DNA of 13,045 nucleotides from Pseudopedobacter saltans (lineage in GTDB: Bacteria > Bacteroidota > Bacteroidia > Chitinophagales > Chitinophagaceae). A program made the translations under genes and the position numbers. Positions 8,415-13,045 of the stretch are shown one piece after another; position 1 is the first letter of the stretch, and each line of letters begins with the position of its first letter. The stretch is from NCBI GenBank assembly GCA_003241175.1, contig QFOI01000055.1:1-13045 (forward strand), read 5' to 3'. The notes below the pieces were generated by a model. That model saw nothing but the letters and a program-made list of their open reading frames with translations, had not been told where the DNA came from and searched no databases.

Positions 8415-8603
8415 AATACCCCATTGTGCATTTAGGAAAATAATTAGGGAAAATAAGAGATTGCTTCGTCATTCTTCCTCGCAATGACGGACATTTTGCT
8501 AAAATGCGATAAGGGTCAAACGTCATTGCGAACGAAGTGAAGCAATCTGAGTACTAAGTACCGAATTAATGAAAAAAAATCTCTAAATGCACAACGGGTT
8601 ATT
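8415..8603. repeat. MITE-like element: 189-bp nested inverted repeat
   Basis: The outer arms 8415-8435 and 8583-8603 are inverted copies matching at 19 of 21 positions, with the shared core TTGTGCATTTAG on the left and CTAAATGCACAA on the right. TA dinucleotides sit next to the arms (8417-8418 and 8600-8601) and could be a TA target duplication of the IS630/mariner kind, but the boundary is not certain. There is no coding frame inside. A second pair of arms lies within it. The layout fits a small non-autonomous element or a folded RNA/DNA repeat; whether it recurs in the genome cannot be seen from one copy. Confidence 0.55.
8458..8548. repeat. Inner inverted repeat (AGATTGCTTC ... GAAGCAATCT)
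   Basis: The left arm 8458-8489 begins AGATTGCTTC and ends GCAATGACG. The right arm 8521-8548 is its inverted counterpart, beginning CGTCATTGC and ending GAAGCAATCT. The middle of each arm differs in length and sequence (four bases longer on the left). The spacer holds a small hairpin, ATTTTGCTAAAAT (8493-8505). From memory, GCAATGACG/GAAGCAATCT-type palindromes are scattered in many bacterial genomes as REP-like repeats, and this one appears to sit inside the larger element. Confidence 0.6.
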
Positions 8604-8837
8604 AAGATAATTGGTTGTATAAAGAAGTGAGATTTCAAAGTATTTTTTCAATAGCCCCACCCTTATTCCCTCCCCTAGAGGGGGGGTAGGTAGAGGTCTT
8701 CAAATAAAGAACCGACTTAAATTGGCTTGATTTTTCAAGACTATTTTGTCCATGTTTTCTACGTTTTTTCTTAATTTCCGTTCTCCGATTAACTAGCAAA
8801 AACAACGATTTTTTTTTGCTTCCTTAAATCTATTAGG
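8604..8837. other. Gene-free leader region before the GH32 gene, with a C/G-rich hairpin
   Basis: No credible coding frame lies here. At 8655-8690 a stretch rich in C then G can fold, with CCCTCCCC (8668-8675) facing seven G at 8680-8686 in an imperfect stem. It resembles the CCCC/GGGG spacer repeats I recall from other Bacteroidota genomes, though only one copy is visible. The remainder is AT-rich. I see no exact TAnnTTTG box close to the GH32 start; CTATTTTG near 8741 is one base short of it. Confidence 0.4.
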
Positions 8838-10484
8838 ATGAAATGTAAAAATGTGCTTCTATTTTCTATCGCATTGGTTTCTGGTCTCAATATGGCGCTT
8901 GCGCAAACCAAATCGTTCAAAATAACCAAACGTTACCTCAACTTTCCCATTTCGCAAAAACAGAAGCGTCAAGTGATGAAAATGGATTTTGACGGTAAAA
9001 ATGTCATCGACTACCAAGTTAGATTATCCGATACACCCGAATATTGGGTTTTCTATGACGTTTTAGCTTATGAAGGGAAAACCATTACCATAAGTTATGA
9101 TAGTGGAGCAACTGCATTAGACAAAATCTATCAAGATGATAAGATCGCAGGTCAAGACAGTTTATATAAGGAAATAAATCGACCACAGTTTCATTTTACG
9201 ACACGTCGTGGATGGATTAACGATCCAAACGGATTGATTTTTTATGAAGGAGAATATCATCTTTTCTATCAACACAATCCATTTGAAAAAGAATGGGAAA
9301 ATATGAGTTGGGGACATGCTGTAAGCAAAGATTTGATTCATTGGGAGGAATTGACTTTGGCATTAAATTCGGATAGTTTGGGTACGATGTTTTCAGGTTC
9401 AGCTATCATAGATTATGATAATACGGCGGGTTTCAATAAAGGTAAAACGCCCGCCATGATTGCCTTTTATACAGTGGATAATCCTGAAAAGGAGATCCAA
9501 TGCATGGCTTACAGTTTGGATAAAGGACGGACTTGGACCAAATACGACAAAAATCCCGTTATCGATTCTAAAGAAAAGTGGCATAGCAAAGACACGCGTG
9601 ATCCGAAAGTATTTTGGTATGCTCCTGGCAAACATTGGGTATTGGTTTTGAACGAAAGAGACGGTCATTCCATTTACAATTCTACCAACCTCAAGGACTG
9701 GACTTATCAAAGCCACACAACAGGTTTTTGGGAATGTCCAGAATTGTTCGAATTAGCGATAGATGGAAACCCCAATAACAAAAAATGGGTGATGTATGGC
9801 GCTTCTGGCACTTATATGATTGGGCACTTTGATGGTAAAAAATTTACTCCGGAAGCCGGGAAATATTTATATACTACGGGTTCTATCTATGCTGCACAAA
9901 CCTATACGAATATTCCCCAAAAAGATGGAAGGAGAATTCAAATAGGCTGGGGTAGAATCAGCCATCCAAATATGCCCTTCAATGGTATGATGCTTTTACC
10001 AACCGAACTTACCTTAAAAAACACAAAAGAAGGTGTAAGACTTGCATGCAAACCGATTACGGAAACCGAAATGTTGTTTTCCAAAAAAGAAAGTTGGCAA
10101 AATTTGGAACCCAAGGCTGCAAATAACAACCTTATGCGCTATCATGATTCAGCTACGCTTCGTCTAAAGACAACCATACATCTTTCTCATGCTACAAGTG
10201 CAGGTCTCAGTTTGTTTGGACAGAATCTGATAGATTATGACATGAACAACAATACGATCAATGGTATTTTTTACTCGCCTCAGGATCGGACCAGTATGGA
10301 ATTAACAGCCGACATCTATATTGACAAAACGTCCATAGAGGTTTTTATTGATAATGGACTGTATTCCTATTCCATGGAAAGACGACCTGATAAAAACAAT
10401 AATGCTGGATTCCAATTTTGGGGTAACAATATAGAAGTGAAAAATCTGGAACTGTTTGATGCAAAATCTATTTGGAATAAATAA
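8838..10484 (+). CDS. Secreted glycoside hydrolase family 32 (fructanase/levanase/invertase type)
   Basis: GH32 enzymes cleave beta-fructofuranosyl bonds in levan, inulin or sucrose with retention. The 548-residue protein starts at ATG 8838 with a signal peptide (1-23, ending NMALAQ), so it acts in the periplasm or at the surface. Residues about 24-115 form a beta-type N-terminal domain of the sort seen before GH32 in Bacteroidota (possibly DUF4980). The five-bladed propeller follows with all three catalytic signatures: WINDPNG (126-132, nucleophile Asp129), RDP (254-256, transition-state Asp255) and ECPEL (299-303, acid/base Glu299). FYQHNPF (143-149), MSWGHAVSKDLIHW (156-169) and FSGSAI (185-190) are further GH32 blocks. 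Residues about 430-545 form the C-terminal beta-sandwich, with SIEVFIDNG. Length and residues indicate an active enzyme; exo or endo specificity cannot be read. No SusC/SusD or sugar kinase gene lies beside it. It ends in TAA. Confidence 0.95.
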   Translation: MKCKNVLLFSIALVSGLNMALAQTKSFKITKRYLNFPISQKQKRQVMKMDFDGKNVIDYQVRLSDTPEYWVFYDVLAYEGKTITISYDSGATALDKIYQDDKIAGQDSLYKEINRPQFHFTTRRGWINDPNGLIFYEGEYHLFYQHNPFEKEWENMSWGHAVSKDLIHWEELTLALNSDSLGTMFSGSAIIDYDNTAGFNKGKTPAMIAFYTVDNPEKEIQCMAYSLDKGRTWTKYDKNPVIDSKEKWHSKDTRDPKVFWYAPGKHWVLVLNERDGHSIYNSTNLKDWTYQSHTTGFWECPELFELAIDGNPNNKKWVMYGASGTYMIGHFDGKKFTPEAGKYLYTTGSIYAAQTYTNIPQKDGRRIQIGWGRISHPNMPFNGMMLLPTELTLKNTKEGVRLACKPITETEMLFSKKESWQNLEPKAANNNLMRYHDSATLRLKTTIHLSHATSAGLSLFGQNLIDYDMNNNTINGIFYSPQDRTSMELTADIYIDKTSIEVFIDNGLYSYSMERRPDKNNNAGFQFWGNNIEVKNLELFDAKSIWNK

Positions 10485-10546
10485 GCCGATTTAAACAATT
10501 TCCCCAACTGTGGGAAAACTAAAAAGGAATAAACCAATCCATATTG

Positions 10547-10554
10547 TATATTTG
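10547..10554 (+). promoter_or_regulatory. Bacteroidota -7 promoter element (TATATTTG) for parE
   Basis: TATATTTG matches the TAnnTTTG consensus exactly and lies 46 bases before the parE ATG, which gives a leader of about 40 bases. No good TTTG is seen at the -33 spacing. The leader contains a small stem, GCTAA (10567-10571) with TTAGC (10577-10581). The promoter suggests parE is transcribed separately from the GH32 gene. Confidence 0.5.
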
Positions 10555-10600
10555 CCTTAGTGAATTGCTAAAAAAATTAGCGTAGAAAGAATAGAAGTTT

Positions 10601-12493
10601 ATGGCAGCATTGCAAGAAGCGAATTATGATGAATCGAGTATTCGGAGTTTGGATTGGCGTGAGCACATCCGTCTTCGTCCGGGTATGTATATTGGAAAGT
10701 TAGGCGATGGCGCTTCGTCTGATGACGGTATTTACGTGTTGGTCAAGGAAGTTATAGATAACTGTATTGATGAGCACATGATGGGTTTTGGTAAACAGAT
10801 TGAGGTCTCTATTGAAGATAAGACGGTTATTGTTCGGGATTTTGGGCGTGGTATTCCATTAGGAAAAGTCGTCGACGTTGTCAGCAAAATCAATACAGGT
10901 GCCAAATACGACAGCAAGGCCTTTCAGAAAAGTGTGGGTTTGAATGGTGTGGGTACCAAAGCGGTCAATGCTTTGAGTGATTATTTCAAAGTGGAAAGTT
11001 TCCGTGATGGCAAAACAAAAACGGCTGAATTCGATAAAGGTGTTCTGATTAAAGAAACTGATTTAGAAATAACAAATGAGCCAAATGGTACCAAAGTTAC
11101 TTTCGTCCCAGATGCTTCTGTATTTAAAAACTACAAGTTCAAGCTAGAATACGTTGAAGACCTTTTATGGAATTATTGTTACCTCAATGCTGGTTTGATT
11201 ATAGTTTTCAACAAAAAACGTTTCGTTAGCCGTAATGGCTTGTTGGATTTACTGAAAAAGAAAACCGATGAAAACGAATTGCGTTATCCGATTGTTCACT
11301 TAAAGGGTGAAGATATTGAGATTGCATTTTCGCACAATAACGATTACGGTGAAGACTTATATTCATTTGTAAACGGTCAATATACAACGCAAGGAGGTAC
11401 GCATCAGCAAGCCTTCAGAGAAGCATTTGTAAAAACCATACGCGACTTTTTCAAAAAAGATTATGATGTAGCGGATATTCGCCAAAGTATTGTTGGCGCT
11501 GTTGCCATTCGTGTACAAGAACCTGTATTTGAAAGTCAGACAAAAACAAAGTTGGGCTCAACTACTATCTATGAAGGTGGTCCAAGTGTCAAAACATTTT
11601 TGCAAGATTTTTTGTCTAAGGAATTAGACAATTATTTACATAGAAATACGGAAACTGCAGATGCGTTAAAACGTCGTATCGAACAAAGCGAACGTGAGCG
11701 AAAGGAACTTTCCGGCATCAAAAAACTCGCTAACGAGCGTGCGAAAAAAGCCAATGTGCACAACAAAAAACTACGTGATTGTCGTGTACATTTCAATGAC
11801 GAACCGCCTGCAAAAAACAAGGAGGCTTTCAATGAAATCAAGGATAATACGATGGTTTTCATTACGGAAGGTGACAGTGCAAGTGGAAGTATTACCAAAA
11901 GCCGCAACACGGAAATGCAAGCGGTTTTCAGTCTTCGCGGTAAACCGCTCAATTGCTATGGTTTAACCAAAAAGATCGTGTATGAAAACGAAGAGTTTAA
12001 CTTGTTGCAACATGCACTCAATATTGAAGAAGGGTTGGAAGGGTTGCGTTACAACAAGATTGTGATAGCGACAGATGCCGACGTGGACGGTATGCACATT
12101 CGCTTGTTGATCATGACGTTTTTCTTGCAGTTTTTCCCGGATTTAGTGAAGCAAAAACACGTTTACATATTGGAAACACCACTTTTCCGTGTGCGAAATA
12201 AACAGCAAACAATTTATTGCTACGATGAATCGGAAAAGCAAGCTGCCATCAAAAAACTAGGAAACAAGCCTGAAATCACCCGATTTAAAGGTTTAGGTGA
12301 GATTTCTCCTGAAGAGTTTGGTAAGTTTATTGGTGACGATATTCATTTGGCTCCAGTTCTATTGGAACAAGGTGCACATATCCAGAGTTTGTTGGAATAT
12401 TTCATGGGAAAAAATACACCTCAGCGCCAGGATTTTATCATTGATAACTTGAGGGTAGAAATGGATTTGGCAGAAGAGGAAGAAAAAAAGTGA
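10601..12493 (+). CDS. parE: DNA topoisomerase IV subunit B (ParE)
   Basis: ParE is the ATPase subunit of topoisomerase IV, which with ParC decatenates daughter chromosomes. The 630-residue protein has a GHKL ATPase domain with EVIDNCIDE (50-58, catalytic Glu50), RDFGRGIP (79-86), GLNGVGTKAVNALS (113-126, ATP lid) and QTKTKLGS (313-320, ATP-contacting lysine). The TOPRIM domain has ITEGDSASGS (421-430, Glu423) and DADVDGMHIR (492-501, Asp492, 494 and 496), and RFKGLGEISPEEF (561-573) is the conserved C-terminal block. The opening IRSLDWREHIRLRPGMYIGKL is the ParE form found in Bacteroidota; their GyrB typically reads QALEGLEAVRKRP, so I assign ParE rather than GyrB. The start ATG 10601 fits family length. 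It ends in tandem stops TGA-TAA. A DUF1835 gene follows after 69 bases; parC is not in the window. Confidence 0.93.
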   Translation: MAALQEANYDESSIRSLDWREHIRLRPGMYIGKLGDGASSDDGIYVLVKEVIDNCIDEHMMGFGKQIEVSIEDKTVIVRDFGRGIPLGKVVDVVSKINTGAKYDSKAFQKSVGLNGVGTKAVNALSDYFKVESFRDGKTKTAEFDKGVLIKETDLEITNEPNGTKVTFVPDASVFKNYKFKLEYVEDLLWNYCYLNAGLIIVFNKKRFVSRNGLLDLLKKKTDENELRYPIVHLKGEDIEIAFSHNNDYGEDLYSFVNGQYTTQGGTHQQAFREAFVKTIRDFFKKDYDVADIRQSIVGAVAIRVQEPVFESQTKTKLGSTTIYEGGPSVKTFLQDFLSKELDNYLHRNTETADALKRRIEQSERERKELSGIKKLANERAKKANVHNKKLRDCRVHFNDEPPAKNKEAFNEIKDNTMVFITEGDSASGSITKSRNTEMQAVFSLRGKPLNCYGLTKKIVYENEEFNLLQHALNIEEGLEGLRYNKIVIATDADVDGMHIRLLIMTFFLQFFPDLVKQKHVYILETPLFRVRNKQQTIYCYDESEKQAAIKKLGNKPEITRFKGLGEISPEEFGKFIGDDIHLAPVLLEQGAHIQSLLEYFMGKNTPQRQDFIIDNLRVEMDLAEEEEKK

Positions 12494-12508
12494 TAAATTA
12501 TAAATGAT

Positions 12509-12542
12509 GAATTAGGAATGAGAAAAAGTACATTCTTAATTC
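12509..12542. repeat. Inverted repeat between parE and the DUF1835 gene
   Basis: GAATTAGGAATG (12509-12520) and CATTCTTAATTC (12531-12542) pair at 11 of 12 positions around a ten-base A-rich loop, with further partial pairing of flanking TTATAA-like sequence. It is AT-rich and lacks a T tract, so it is a weak terminator at best; it may instead be an AT-rich spacer repeat of the kind common in Bacteroidota or an mRNA stabilising or processing hairpin. Confidence 0.45.
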
Positions 12543-12562
12543 ATAACTCATAGTTATAAAAA

Positions 12563-13045
12563 ATGATTCATATTGTATTTGAACCGGCTACAGTGGAAGT
12601 TTTGCAAAAAAGCTTTGAATTAGATGATTCTATAAAAGGTGAAATAACCGTAATCAAAGATGATTTTGCTGTTGGACCGATACAGCATATATACGAACCG
12701 GAAGGTTTTCAGGCGCGTAAGGCTTGGTGGAAAAATGTGTTAGAACTTTCTCCTTACACCGATCAGCTTGATATTGTTAATGATAAAATGACCGTCCATA
12801 ACCTTAAAAAAGAATTGGACGAGAATACTGCAGAAACGGTTTGGATATGGATGGGACAAAATCCGCATGACGTATGTGGCTACTTTTGGTTGATGCCACA
12901 ATTGTCGGAATACGAGGGACGTATTTTCGTACTATATCTCAATAATCTTCCGTTTATAAATGCTGATGGTGGCATTTTTTATCCGAAATATTTAACCGAA
13001 ATCCAACCAAAAGAATTTAAAAAAGCAAAAAAACTTTGCCGTCCG
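12563..13045 (+). CDS. DUF1835 domain protein (3' end outside window)
   Basis: ATG 12563 opens 161 codons with no stop up to the right edge. The protein begins MIHIVFEPATVEVLQKSFEL and carries blocks I associate with DUF1835 proteins of Bacteroidota: IKDDFAVGPI (about 31-40), ARKAWWKNVLELSPY (about 52-66), VWIWMGQNPHDVCGYFWLM (about 93-111) and YLNNLPFINADGG (about 124-136). No signal peptide or membrane helix is seen, so it is probably cytoplasmic. The molecular function is unknown and no catalytic motif can be named with confidence, although the Trp-rich WMGQNPHDVCGY block looks like a functional pocket. It lies 69 bases after parE on the same strand and may be co-transcribed, with an AT-rich inverted repeat between them. 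No ribosome binding site is clear, as usual for these bacteria; TTATAAAAA lies just before the ATG. Confidence 0.82.
   Translation, partial: MIHIVFEPATVEVLQKSFELDDSIKGEITVIKDDFAVGPIQHIYEPEGFQARKAWWKNVLELSPYTDQLDIVNDKMTVHNLKKELDENTAETVWIWMGQNPHDVCGYFWLMPQLSEYEGRIFVLYLNNLPFINADGGIFYPKYLTEIQPKEFKKAKKLCRP

Noticed and set aside
8415..8603. CRISPR array
   Set aside because: There are two nested inverted pairs rather than regularly spaced direct repeats, and no cas genes are nearby.
8655..8690. Intrinsic terminator in the C/G-rich hairpin
   Set aside because: The stem is imperfect, no T tract follows, and the nearest upstream gene ends about 250 bases earlier with a repeat element between.
10490..10525. 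Terminator after the GH32 gene (TTTCCC ... GGGAAA)
   Set aside because: A six-pair stem with a seven-base loop and no T tract is too weak to call.
10567..10581. Attenuator or riboswitch in the parE leader
   Set aside because: There is only a five-pair AT-rich stem with no T tract and no known aptamer features.

Overview
The window looks like chromosomal DNA from a member of the Bacteroidota, probably of the Chitinophagia/Sphingobacteriia type. This rests on AT-rich intergenic DNA, weak or absent Shine-Dalgarno sequences, two exact TAnnTTTG -7 promoter matches, signal peptides ending in A-Q, and the gene families: a long SecA with a zinc tail, a DUF2723/GT117 membrane protein, a Bacteroidota-type ParE and a DUF1835 protein. 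Family names come from reading the translations and remembered family features; no search was run.

Layout, left to right. (1) secA, running in from the left edge and ending at 3224 with a clear hairpin terminator. (2) On the minus strand, a secreted TPR protein (3338-4312), convergent with secA. (3) A divergent spacer with a promoter for the DUF2723/GT117 gene (4522-7815). That gene is cut in two by an in-frame TGA at 6577-6579, where I expect a conserved tryptophan, and ends in a hairpin terminator. (4) A small exported Gly-rich protein. Its ATG and signal peptide (from 7934) lie in a different frame from its mature part, and a run of six A at 8001-8006 marks the shift. (5) About 430 bases without genes, holding a 189-bp nested inverted repeat (8415-8603) that looks like a MITE, then a C/G-rich hairpin. 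(6) A secreted GH32 fructan hydrolase (8838-10484). (7) parE (10601-12493), ending in tandem stops TGA-TAA. (8) A DUF1835 protein that starts at 12563 and runs off the right edge.

The genes fall into separate functional units rather than one system: protein export (SecA), envelope glycosylation (GT117), fructan use (GH32), chromosome decatenation (ParE), and exported proteins of unknown role. SecA would export the precursors of the TPR, Gly-rich and GH32 proteins. I found no convincing new defence, CRISPR or mobile-gene system. The points that most deserve a second look are the two gene disruptions about 1.4 kb apart, the nested palindromic repeat, and the parE-DUF1835 pairing.
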